Shown here: positions 1 to 5,696 of the stretch, piece by piece
Layout of the letters: each line of letters opens with the position of its first letter
Position numbering within the stretch: position 1 is the first letter of the stretch
Assembly: GCA_947463105.1 (NCBI GenBank)
Contig: CANHSD010000171.1
Location: forward strand, 1 to 5,964
Length of the DNA: 5,964 bases
From: Chitinophagaceae bacterium
GTDB taxonomy: Bacteria; Bacteroidota; Bacteroidia; Chitinophagales; Chitinophagaceae
Direction: 5' to 3'
The notes under the pieces: model-generated
What the model saw: only the letters and a program-made list of their open reading frames with translations
The model's database searches: none
Told to the model about the DNA's origin: nothing
Position numbers and translations under genes: made by a program

Positions 1-485
1 GAGTCTTGTAAGCCATACACTTCTTTCAACTGCGCAACATCATGGAAACCGCCCAACCGGTCTCGGTATTTGATGATCCGCGCAGACAAGCGTTCACCGA
101 TACCTGGCAAGGCTTCTAGCTGTGCACTGTCTGCTTCGTTCAGGTTGATGAGTAAAGGTTTCTGCTGTTGCCTGGGCGCAAAAGGCCTTTCTTGATCATG
201 ACTGTACTCCCTTGAAAAGCGCTTTGGTTCTTGCTTTGCAACAGTTGGATAAGAAGACCGATATTGTCTTTGATAAGCAAATGCATGGCGCTTTGTGGAG
301 AGCATTTTTTTTGCTTCACTGAGCTGAAGTGGTGTTATCTCCAATATTTCCTCAGGTGGGGTTTCTTCAGCAAAAAACACGGGCAATATCCACAGCATCA
401 TGGCAATCACCGACAACAGGTAAATGCCCCTTCTTTCTTTTTTGGAAAACGCAAGAAAAACCTTGACTTGTTCCTTGAAATCCAT
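1..485 (-). CDS. Membrane-anchored helix-hairpin-helix (ComEA-type) protein, 3' end off window
   Basis: The first 161 codons are visible; the gene continues past the left edge. Residues 1-19 are a charged cytoplasmic-looking head (FSKKERRG at 13-20). Residues 20-38 form one hydrophobic membrane segment. Residues 40-110 are a low-complexity linker rich in Lys, Arg and Gln. Residues 114-159 are a helix-hairpin-helix unit: NLNEADSAQLEALPGIG at 114-130, then ARIIKYRD and GGF. This is the ComEA-type DNA-binding fold. Bacteroidota homologues are usually longer with more than one such unit, so further repeats probably lie off the window. The topology suggests a DNA-binding domain outside the inner membrane, as for the ComEA DNA receptor of natural transformation; an actual role in uptake is inference. 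ATG at 485 is chosen because an in-frame TAG lies four codons upstream, and AAGGA (plus positions 498-502) sits 12 bases before it. It follows the MBL gene by 50 bases and is probably co-transcribed with it. Confidence 0.85.
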   Translation of the reverse strand, partial: MDFKEQVKVFLAFSKKERRGIYLLSVIAMMLWILPVFFAEETPPEEILEITPLQLSEAKKMLSTKRHAFAYQRQYRSSYPTVAKQEPKRFSREYSHDQERPFAPRQQQKPLLINLNEADSAQLEALPGIGERLSARIIKYRDRLGGFHDVAQLKEVYGLQD

Positions 486-535
486 GCTGCAAAACTATCC
501 TTCAATGGCCTTGCCATCAAGTGAAAAAAACGGGA

Positions 536-1315
536 TCAGGGTGTTTTATTCACCGCAATGATGAGCCCATCGTGGGCCAATTGCATTCCTTTTGGCAGGG
601 ACTGGTTTACTTCATGGTGAAGCCCCATCTGATGACTGATATGCGTGAAATAAGTCTGGGGGATATTCAACTCAGTAGCCAGTGCTACGGCTTCCTGCAA
701 AGTGAAATGGGAAATATGTTTTTCCTGCCGAAGGGCATTGACCACAAGCACCTCAGAGCCCCTTATTTTTTCTTTTTCGGTCTCTTCAATAAAATTGGCA
801 TCTGTGATATATGTAAAATTCCCAATCCGGTAACCGGTTACCCCCATGTGCAAGTGCCTCACCTGAATGGGAATGAAATGCAAGTCTCCAACAGAAAAGG
901 GCTGATCATCAATCACATGAAGATTCAAATCAGGAATTCCCGGATATTTTTTTTCACTGAAAGCATAATAAAAATCGCGCTTCACAGCATCGGCAGTTTC
1001 TTCGTTGGCAAAAAGCTCCATGGGGCTTTGGCTAAAAAAATTATACGCCCTGATGTCATCAAGGCCGGCGATATGGTCTTTGTGTGAATGGGTAAAAACA
1101 ACTCCATCCAAATGATCAACCGATGACCTGAGCATCTGGTAGCGAAAATCAGGGGTTGTATCTATCACCAGGGTTGTAGAGGCCGACCTGAGCAGGACGC
1201 TGCTGCGCAGGCGCTTGTCTTTCTTTTCTGTCGAATGACAGACCCCACACTTGCAGGCTATCATCGGTACACCACCACTGGTTCCTGTTCCAAGAAATTC
1301 AACGCTGAGCGACAA
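536..1315 (-). CDS. PhnP-like metallo-beta-lactamase-fold hydrolase
   Basis: A complete 259-residue cytoplasmic enzyme of the MBL-fold superfamily, in the PhnP-like branch. Visible motifs are FLGTGTSGGVP at 7-17, a C-x-C-x2-C cluster (C21, C23, C26), D52 followed by PDFR, the metal-binding THSHKDH at 75-81 (H76, H78, D80, H81), an RHLH segment with H154/H156, TDAN at 171-174 with D172, and THISH at 224-228. Together these give a full dinuclear metal site plus the Cys cluster that in PhnP-type proteins binds a structural zinc. PhnP itself is a cyclic phosphodiesterase of phosphonate breakdown, but no phn genes are nearby, so the substrate is unknown and a phosphodiester is only a guess. No ATG exists between the upstream in-frame stop at 1349-1351 and the GTGTS motif. 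TTG at 1315 (LSLSVEFLGTG) puts the motif at the usual distance from the N-terminus. There is no clear Shine-Dalgarno. It lies 33 bases after the 95-residue gene. Confidence 0.88.
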   Translation of the reverse strand: MSLSVEFLGTGTSGGVPMIACKCGVCHSTEKKDKRLRSSVLLRSASTTLVIDTTPDFRYQMLRSSVDHLDGVVFTHSHKDHIAGLDDIRAYNFFSQSPMELFANEETADAVKRDFYYAFSEKKYPGIPDLNLHVIDDQPFSVGDLHFIPIQVRHLHMGVTGYRIGNFTYITDANFIEETEKEKIRGSEVLVVNALRQEKHISHFTLQEAVALATELNIPQTYFTHISHQMGLHHEVNQSLPKGMQLAHDGLIIAVNKTP

Positions 1316-1348
1316 TGCGGCTGTATTAGTTGAGTAAAGAAAAACTGC

Positions 1349-1636
1349 TTAGGCTTCTACCGTGCTCAATTCAGGTTTGAGGATAATTTCCTCAAACAGC
1401 TTCCGGCTGTCGACACTCAAGTGATCAGCTGTTATGGCAAGATTGGACACCAGGTCAATCAGGGTATTGATCCTTCCTTCGGTCTGCAGAAATTTGTTCA
1501 GCACCACTACTTTTTTGGATTCAAGCACGCAATAGCCACTCTGGAATGTGCCTCTTTCATACCTGATGATATAGCCAGCCTCAGAAACGATTTTCTCAAT
1601 TTTTTCAAGCGTTGAAGGAGTGAACCTTAACTTCAT
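1349..1636 (-). CDS. Small protein of unknown function (95 aa)
   Basis: I do not recognise a named family with certainty; the sequence looks like a short conserved Bacteroidota protein. Residues 1-20 (KLRFTPSTLEKIEKIVSEAG) suggest an amphipathic helix. Three likely beta strands follow at about 22-27 (YIIRYE), 34-39 (GYCVLE) and 42-49 (VVVLNKFL), then a helix at 52-68 (TEGRINTLIDLVSNLAI) and an acidic tail. There is no signal peptide or membrane segment, so it should be cytosolic. The strand-strand-helix order, with a 'VVVLN' strand before an arginine-containing helix, loosely recalls the start of ImmA/IrrE-type domains, but no HExxH is present; this resemblance is speculative. The ATG at 1636 lies about 16 bases after a TAnnTTTG element and has no Shine-Dalgarno, so this gene probably opens the leftward unit. 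That the frame is real is supported by protein-like composition, tight spacing to the MBL gene and position behind a promoter. Confidence 0.75.
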   Translation of the reverse strand: MKLRFTPSTLEKIEKIVSEAGYIIRYERGTFQSGYCVLESKKVVVLNKFLQTEGRINTLIDLVSNLAITADHLSVDSRKLFEEIILKPELSTVEA

Positions 1637-1651
1637 GGAAAGGTATTTTTA

Positions 1652-1659
1652 CAAATTTA
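1652..1659 (-). promoter_or_regulatory. Candidate -7 promoter element for the leftward unit
   Basis: The minus strand reads TAAATTTG, an exact fit to the Bacteroidota -7 consensus TAnnTTTG. The best -33 candidate is only CTG, 20 bases further upstream. If used, transcription would start near 1645 and leave a leader of under ten bases before the ATG at 1636, nearly leaderless. The region is AT-rich, so chance occurrence is possible. Confidence 0.4.
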
Positions 1660-1694
1660 ACGAATGGGCTATTGGTATGCAGGTAAGCACCTGA

Positions 1695-1729
1695 ATAGTT
1701 GTGAACATTTTAACCCATAGCTGTGAATA
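1695..1729. repeat. Direct repeat pair, 22-bp period
   Basis: ATAGTTGTGAACA (1695-1707) and ATAGCTGTGAATA (1717-1729) match at 11 of 13 positions. Their starts are 22 bp apart, about two helical turns, so both copies face the same side of the DNA. They lie between the two divergent promoters, the usual place for a regulator site. No cognate regulator is visible in the window. Confidence 0.45.
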
Positions 1730-1748
1730 ATCATTTTATGTTTATTCA
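1724..1748. repeat. 7-bp inverted repeat with 11-bp spacer
   Basis: TGAATAA (1724-1730) and TTATTCA (1742-1748) are perfect inverted copies around an 11-base AT-rich spacer. The left arm overlaps the second copy of the direct repeat. It could be a dimeric regulator site; in AT-rich spacer DNA a short match like this may also be chance. Confidence 0.35.
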
Positions 1749-1814
1749 AAACCCAGGTCAGAAAAAAACAAGATACCAACGTCAATTAATCAACTTAATC
1801 CCTTTTGCCGTTCA

Positions 1815-1822
1815 TACCTTTG
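1815..1822 (+). promoter_or_regulatory. Candidate -7 promoter element for the HD gene
   Basis: TACCTTTG matches the Bacteroidota -7 consensus TAnnTTTG exactly and is followed by CGGCGGCGG. A weak -33 candidate, TTA at 1795-1797, lies 17 bases upstream. A start near 1829 would give a leader of about 28 bases to the ATG at 1858. It is the best-placed promoter for the HD gene and, by read-through, for the lipid A genes. Confidence 0.6.
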
Positions 1823-1857
1823 CGGCGGCGGCCCAATTCACTTAAACCAGTATTAAC

Positions 1858-3066
1858 ATGTCATACAGGAAGATTATCAATGATCCTGTCCACGGATTCA
1901 TCACCATCAACGACCCTTTGATCTATACAATCATCTCACATCCATGGTTCCAGCGGTTGCGAAGAATCAACCAAATGGCCATGTCTTATCTGGTCTATCC
2001 TGGTGCCGTCCACTCAAGGCTTCACCATGCACTGGGTGCCTACCACCTGATGCACAATGCCTTGTATGAACTCAAGCAAAAAGGAATTGAATTTTCTGAG
2101 GAAGAGGAACAGGCCGCCAAGATTGCCATCCTCTTGCACGATGTTGGCCATGGTCCATTTTCACATGCCCTGGAATCCATGGTGGTAAAAGACCTCGAAC
2201 ACGAGACCCTTTCCCTGATGATCATGGAAGAATTGAACAGTTCAATGGAGGGAAGGCTGGGCATGGCCATCGATATTTTTAAGAATACTTACCCAAAAAA
2301 ATTCCTGCACCAATTGATCAGTGGACAATTGGATGTAGACCGGATGGACTACCTGACAAGGGACAGCTTTTTCTCAGGGGTGATTGAGGGCATGATTGGT
2401 TGCGACCGCATCATCAAAATGCTCACGGTGCATGATGGCCAACTCATGGTGGAAGAAAAAGGGATCTATACAATAGAAGAATTTCTGGTGTCCAGAAGAT
2501 TGATGTACTGGCAGGTATACCAGCATAAAACAGTACTGAGTGCAGAGATGACCCTGGTGAAGGTGCTGGAAAGGGCCATTTGGCTGCATCAAAAGGGAGA
2601 CGCAGCAGTTGCGCAAGACAACGAATTGAGCCAACTCTTGTTTGGCAAGATGGAGAAACTGCAAAGGAAAGACCTAGAACTGTTTTGCAGGCTGGACGAC
2701 AGTGATGTGACCAGTGCCATCAAAAAATGGAGAAGCCATCCGGACAAGGTCTTGTCCATCCTTTGCACTGCCCTGTTAGACAGGAAACTGTTCAAACTCC
2801 GGATGCAAAACGACCCCATCACCCTGGAGGAACTCCATGAAAAAAGAGCAGCCATCGCCCATTCATCCTCACTGAGTCAGGAGGATGCTTCCTTCCTGGT
2901 TTTCACTGGAGAAGCCGAAAACAGCCTCTACAACCCCAATAACGAAAGAATCAACATTCTATTTAAGGATGGCAGGGTTCGAGACATCTCTCAGGTAGAC
3001 GCACCGCTCATCCATCAAAACCTTTCCCGTCCTGTAAAAAAATTTTACATTTGTTTTTACCAATAA
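1858..3066 (+). CDS. HD-domain phosphohydrolase (dNTPase/SAMHD1-like)
   Basis: A complete 402-residue soluble protein of the HD superfamily, COG1078-like, distantly related to dGTPases and SAMHD1. It opens with the family hallmark INDPVHGFI (7-15). The HD metal site is intact: SRLHHALG (53-60, with H57 aligning to SAMHD1 H167), LLHDVGHGPFSHALE (92-106, with H94-D95) and LDVDRMDYLTRD (158-169, with D161 the likely fourth metal ligand). H115 in DLEHE is also family-typical. The C-terminal half, about 200-402, is largely helical and less conserved. The fold and metal site predict phosphate-ester hydrolysis, possibly triphosphohydrolase activity on (d)NTPs; the true substrate cannot be read from sequence. 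ATG at 1858 has no Shine-Dalgarno but follows a good TAnnTTTG element. It is separated from lpxD by 78 bases. As I recall, this gene next to lpxD-lpxC/fabZ-lpxA is a recurring Bacteroidota arrangement, which hints at a link with envelope synthesis but does not prove one. Confidence 0.9.
   Translation: MSYRKIINDPVHGFITINDPLIYTIISHPWFQRLRRINQMAMSYLVYPGAVHSRLHHALGAYHLMHNALYELKQKGIEFSEEEEQAAKIAILLHDVGHGPFSHALESMVVKDLEHETLSLMIMEELNSSMEGRLGMAIDIFKNTYPKKFLHQLISGQLDVDRMDYLTRDSFFSGVIEGMIGCDRIIKMLTVHDGQLMVEEKGIYTIEEFLVSRRLMYWQVYQHKTVLSAEMTLVKVLERAIWLHQKGDAAVAQDNELSQLLFGKMEKLQRKDLELFCRLDDSDVTSAIKKWRSHPDKVLSILCTALLDRKLFKLRMQNDPITLEELHEKRAAIAHSSSLSQEDASFLVFTGEAENSLYNPNNERINILFKDGRVRDISQVDAPLIHQNLSRPVKKFYICFYQ
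3046..3053 (+). promoter_or_regulatory. Weak candidate promoter for lpxD inside the HD gene's 3' end
   Basis: TACATTTG fits TAnnTTTG and would start transcription near 3060, giving a leader of about 85 bases to the lpxD ATG. It overlaps the last coding codons (FYICFY) and has no good -33 TTG, so it may be chance. The 78-base HD-lpxD gap holds no better promoter, and no convincing terminator. Confidence 0.25.
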
Positions 3067-3144
3067 TGGTTTGGTCAGTCTAAGGAGCAAAGCAAGCTCT
3101 TCAAGATATCCATTCAGGCCATCTGTCGAAAGCAATACACGAAT

Positions 3145-4209
3145 ATGCAATTTTCAGCACAGCAAATTTCAGCCCTGATCAATGGCCAAATCGAGGGAAA
3201 TGCCTCGGCAACGGTAAGTGGTTTTGCCAAGATTGAAGAAGCCCAAACCACCGACCTGGCCTTCCTGGCCAATCCCAAGTACGAAGAATTCCTCTATACC
3301 ACTTCAGCCGGCATCATCATCATTGGCGAGGCCCTTCAGCTGAAAAAAGCCGTCAATGCAACCCTGATCAGGGTCAAAGACGCATACTCATCATTTGCCC
3401 AACTGATGCAGTATTACCAGCAAATGAAGGAAAAAAGCATGATGGGTATCGAGGAACCCGTTTATATTCACCCTTCCGCCACCATTGGAAAAGATGTATT
3501 CATTGGGGCATTTGCCTACATCGGAGAAAATGCAGTCATTGGTGATGGCGCCAAGATTTATCCCCATGTTTTTATCGGCAACAATGCCTGTGTTGGACAG
3601 CATTCAACGTTGCATCCTGGGGTTAAACTATACCATGATTGTCTGATTGGCATGCATGTTACCGTACATGCAGGAACAGTTGTTGGAAGCGATGGTTTCG
3701 GGTTTGCCCCTCAGCAAAACGGCACCTACAACAAGGTTCCTCAACTGGGCAATGTTGTGGTGGAGGATCATGTTGAAATTGGGTCCAATACCTGTATCGA
3801 CAGGGCAACCATGGGCTCAACCATCATCAGGAAGGGCACAAAACTGGACAACCTCCTGCAGATTGCCCACAATGTGGAAGTAGGTGAAAACAGTGTGATT
3901 GCAGCCCAAACAGGTGTCAGCGGCAGCACCAAAATTGGAAAGAATGTCATGATTGCCGGACAGGTAGGCGTGGCTGGCCACATCAGCGTTGCTGATGGCA
4001 CAAAAGTTGGCGGACAGAGCGGTATAACCAAATCTATTCTGCCAGAAAACACAGCCGTTGACGGTACACCAGCATTCGATTATAAGGAATCCCTCCGGTC
4101 AAAGGCAGTATTCAAGCGGTTGCCAGAATTGGAGAAAAAAATAAAAGAATTGGAGCTTGCCATCGCCGAATTACAGAAGGAAAGAGAAGCATTTCTTCCT
4201 AAAAATTGA
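3145..4209 (+). CDS. lpxD: UDP-3-O-(3-hydroxyacyl)glucosamine N-acyltransferase LpxD
   Basis: A complete 354-residue protein, close to the 341 residues of E. coli LpxD. It catalyses the third step of lipid A synthesis, N-acylation of UDP-3-O-acyl-glucosamine from (3R)-hydroxyacyl-ACP, in the cytoplasm as a homotrimer. Residues 1-100 form the uridine-binding domain (LAFLANPKYEEFL at 38-50, then an AGIIII strand). Residues 105-295 are the left-handed parallel beta-helix, with hexapeptide turns such as IGKDVF, IGENAV, IGDGAK and IGNNAC. SDGFGFA at 182-188 is the conserved loop. H242 in LLQIAHNVEVG matches the catalytic His239 of E. coli. Residues 325-350 are a charged helix (ELEKKIKELELAIAELQKE) that fits the C-terminal helical extension seen in the family. 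The ATG at 3145 gives the expected N-terminus (MQFSAQQISALI); no Shine-Dalgarno is seen. Acyl-chain length preference cannot be predicted. The next gene begins 68 bases later. Confidence 0.96.
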   Translation: MQFSAQQISALINGQIEGNASATVSGFAKIEEAQTTDLAFLANPKYEEFLYTTSAGIIIIGEALQLKKAVNATLIRVKDAYSSFAQLMQYYQQMKEKSMMGIEEPVYIHPSATIGKDVFIGAFAYIGENAVIGDGAKIYPHVFIGNNACVGQHSTLHPGVKLYHDCLIGMHVTVHAGTVVGSDGFGFAPQQNGTYNKVPQLGNVVVEDHVEIGSNTCIDRATMGSTIIRKGTKLDNLLQIAHNVEVGENSVIAAQTGVSGSTKIGKNVMIAGQVGVAGHISVADGTKVGGQSGITKSILPENTAVDGTPAFDYKESLRSKAVFKRLPELEKKIKELELAIAELQKEREAFLPKN

Positions 4210-4252
4210 TTTTCAATATATTATAACCATATTCCACCTATGAAAAATGGTT

Positions 4253-4260
4253 TATCTTTG
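4253..4260 (+). promoter_or_regulatory. Candidate -7 promoter element for lpxC-fabZ
   Basis: TATCTTTG is an exact TAnnTTTG match and is followed by CAGCC. The -33 box is weak (TTC at 4232-4234, 18 bases upstream). Predicted initiation near 4267 leaves about 11 bases before the ATG at 4278. The element lies in the AT-rich lpxD-lpxC gap, so lpxC-fabZ and lpxA can probably be transcribed independently of lpxD. Confidence 0.6.
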
Positions 4261-4277
4261 CAGCCAATTTCAAGCGA

Positions 4278-5690
4278 ATGAGTTTAAAATTCAACCCAGA
4301 CAAGCAGCATACACTCAAGACCTCTATCAGTATTTCAGGCACCGGTGTGCATACGGGCATTTTGGTAGACATGGTGCTGCATCCTGCCAATGCAGGATTT
4401 GGTTTTCAGTTCAAACGCGTTGATTTACCCGGAGAACCGGTGATCAAAGCAGACTGTGACCTCGTAACAGATACCTCAAGAGGCACGACACTGGAAGACA
4501 ATGGAGCGAAAGTCAGCACAGTAGAACATATTCTTGCCGCTTTGGTAGGGATGGGTGTTGACAATTGCCTGATTGAAATCAATGGACCGGAAATTCCGAT
4601 CATGGATGGAAGTTCCCAGCCTTTTGTTGAGGTCATTGAAAAAGCCGGCATTGCAGAGCAGGAAGCCGCAAAACACTGGTACACGATTGACACCAATATC
4701 TCTTTTTACCACGAAGGCAAAAGGGTGGAAATGGTCGCCATGCCTGCAGTTGAATACAAGGTTACCACATTGATTGATTTCAACAGCCCCGTGCTTGGTA
4801 CACAACATGCAGGACTAAAGGACATCAGTGATTTCAAGGCTGAAATTGCCCCCTGCAGAACCTTCTGTTTCCTGCATGAGCTGGAGGCATTGCTGGCCAA
4901 CAACCTCATCAAAGGTGGAGACATCAACAATGCCATTGTAGTGGTTGACAAGCCCGTAAGCGAAGAGGAAATGGGCCGGCTGGCTGGCATATTCAAAAGA
5001 GACAACATTGAAGTCAAAAGCGAGGGATACCTCAACAACCTTGAACTCCGGTTCCCCAACGAGCCCGCACGCCACAAGCTGCTGGATGTGATTGGAGACC
5101 TTGCCCTGATTGGCTATCCGATCAAGGCGCATATCATAGCCAACAGGCCAGGGCATTTCTCCAATGTTGAGTTTGCCAAAATGATCAAGCAATACATCAA
5201 GAAAAACAAGCATGTGAAAAACGTGCCTGTTTATGATCCCAACCAGCAGCCTGTATACAATACCACACAAATAGAAAAAGTATTGCCACACAGGTACCCC
5301 TTCCTGTTGGTTGACAAGATCATTGAGCTGAGCGATACACATATTGTGGGCATCAAGAATGTAACCTTTAACGAGCCGTTTTTTGCCGGACATTTTCCAG
5401 GAAACCCTGTAATGCCGGGCGTTTTGCAGGTTGAAGCCCTAGCCCAGACCGGGGGGATCCTGGCCATCAACTGCCTTCCTCCCGGTGAATATGATACCTA
5501 TTTTGTGAAGATTGACAACTGCAAATTCAAACAAAAAGTTGTTCCCGGCGACACGCTGATCATGAAGCTGGAACTGGCCGGTCCTATCCGCAGGGGTATC
5601 TGTGAAATGATCGGTACGGTATACGTTGGAAATAAAATTACCACAGAAACCATGTTGATGGCGCAATTGGTAAAGAGAGAAGGTATCTAA
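4278..5690 (+). CDS. lpxC-fabZ: Bifunctional LpxC-FabZ: UDP-3-O-acyl-GlcNAc deacetylase / 3-hydroxyacyl-ACP dehydratase
   Basis: A complete 470-residue fusion. Residues 1-307 are LpxC, the zinc deacetylase that commits the cell to lipid A. They show GTGVHTG (21-27), STVEHILAAL (80-89, E83 and zinc ligand H84), PEIPIMDGSSQPF (104-116), CRTFCF (193-198, T195), HKLLDVIGD (266-274, zinc ligands H266 and D270, plus K267) and RPGHFSN with H293 as the likely general acid. Residues 308-330 are a basic to Pro/Gln-rich linker. Residues 331-470 are FabZ, which makes trans-2-enoyl-ACP in fatty acid elongation: VLPHRYPFLLVD (335-346) and AGHFPGNPVMPGVLQVEALA (370-389), with H372 and E386 at the same 14-residue spacing as the E. 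coli catalytic pair. Both active sites look intact. The LpxC part has about 24 more residues between T195 and H266 than E. coli, mostly around 228-251. The fusion is a known Bacteroidota trait and joins two enzymes drawing on one hydroxyacyl-ACP pool. It ends 6 bases before lpxA. Confidence 0.97.
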   Translation: MSLKFNPDKQHTLKTSISISGTGVHTGILVDMVLHPANAGFGFQFKRVDLPGEPVIKADCDLVTDTSRGTTLEDNGAKVSTVEHILAALVGMGVDNCLIEINGPEIPIMDGSSQPFVEVIEKAGIAEQEAAKHWYTIDTNISFYHEGKRVEMVAMPAVEYKVTTLIDFNSPVLGTQHAGLKDISDFKAEIAPCRTFCFLHELEALLANNLIKGGDINNAIVVVDKPVSEEEMGRLAGIFKRDNIEVKSEGYLNNLELRFPNEPARHKLLDVIGDLALIGYPIKAHIIANRPGHFSNVEFAKMIKQYIKKNKHVKNVPVYDPNQQPVYNTTQIEKVLPHRYPFLLVDKIIELSDTHIVGIKNVTFNEPFFAGHFPGNPVMPGVLQVEALAQTGGILAINCLPPGEYDTYFVKIDNCKFKQKVVPGDTLIMKLELAGPIRRGICEMIGTVYVGNKITTETMLMAQLVKREGI

Positions 5691-5696
5691 TACTAA

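Noticed and set aside
502..520. Possible hairpin just before the ComEA-type gene (minus strand TTGATGGC, AAG loop, GCCATTGA).
   Set aside because: The stem needs two G-U pairs and has no U-run after it, so it is not a terminator; no independent sign of an attenuator or riboswitch.
521..1087. A 188-codon plus-strand open frame opposite the MBL hydrolase gene.
   Set aside because: It is fully antisense to a gene with an intact catalytic motif set, has a Phe-rich unprotein-like composition caused by A/T runs, and lacks recognisable domains.
536..1315. Naming the MBL hydrolase phnP.
   Set aside because: The motifs are PhnP-like, but there is no phosphonate gene nearby and the family is broad, so a specific gene name is not justified.
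3078..3096. Short GAGC/GCTC stem in the HD-lpxD gap as a possible terminator.
   Set aside because: The stem is only four to six pairs with a wobble and no following T-run.
3460..4060. Repetitive pattern in lpxD considered as a DNA repeat.
   Set aside because: It is the coding signature of the hexapeptide beta-helix; the nucleotide copies are diverged and need no separate explanation.
4205..4217. ATTGA-TTT-TCAAT inverted repeat at the lpxD stop codon as a possible terminator.
   Set aside because: Five weak A/T-rich pairs, no GC stem and no T-run; unlikely to stop transcription.
4815..5393. A 192-codon minus-strand open frame inside lpxC-fabZ.
   Set aside because: It mirrors the codon pattern of the fusion gene and shows no domain or plausible promoter; it is a shadow frame.
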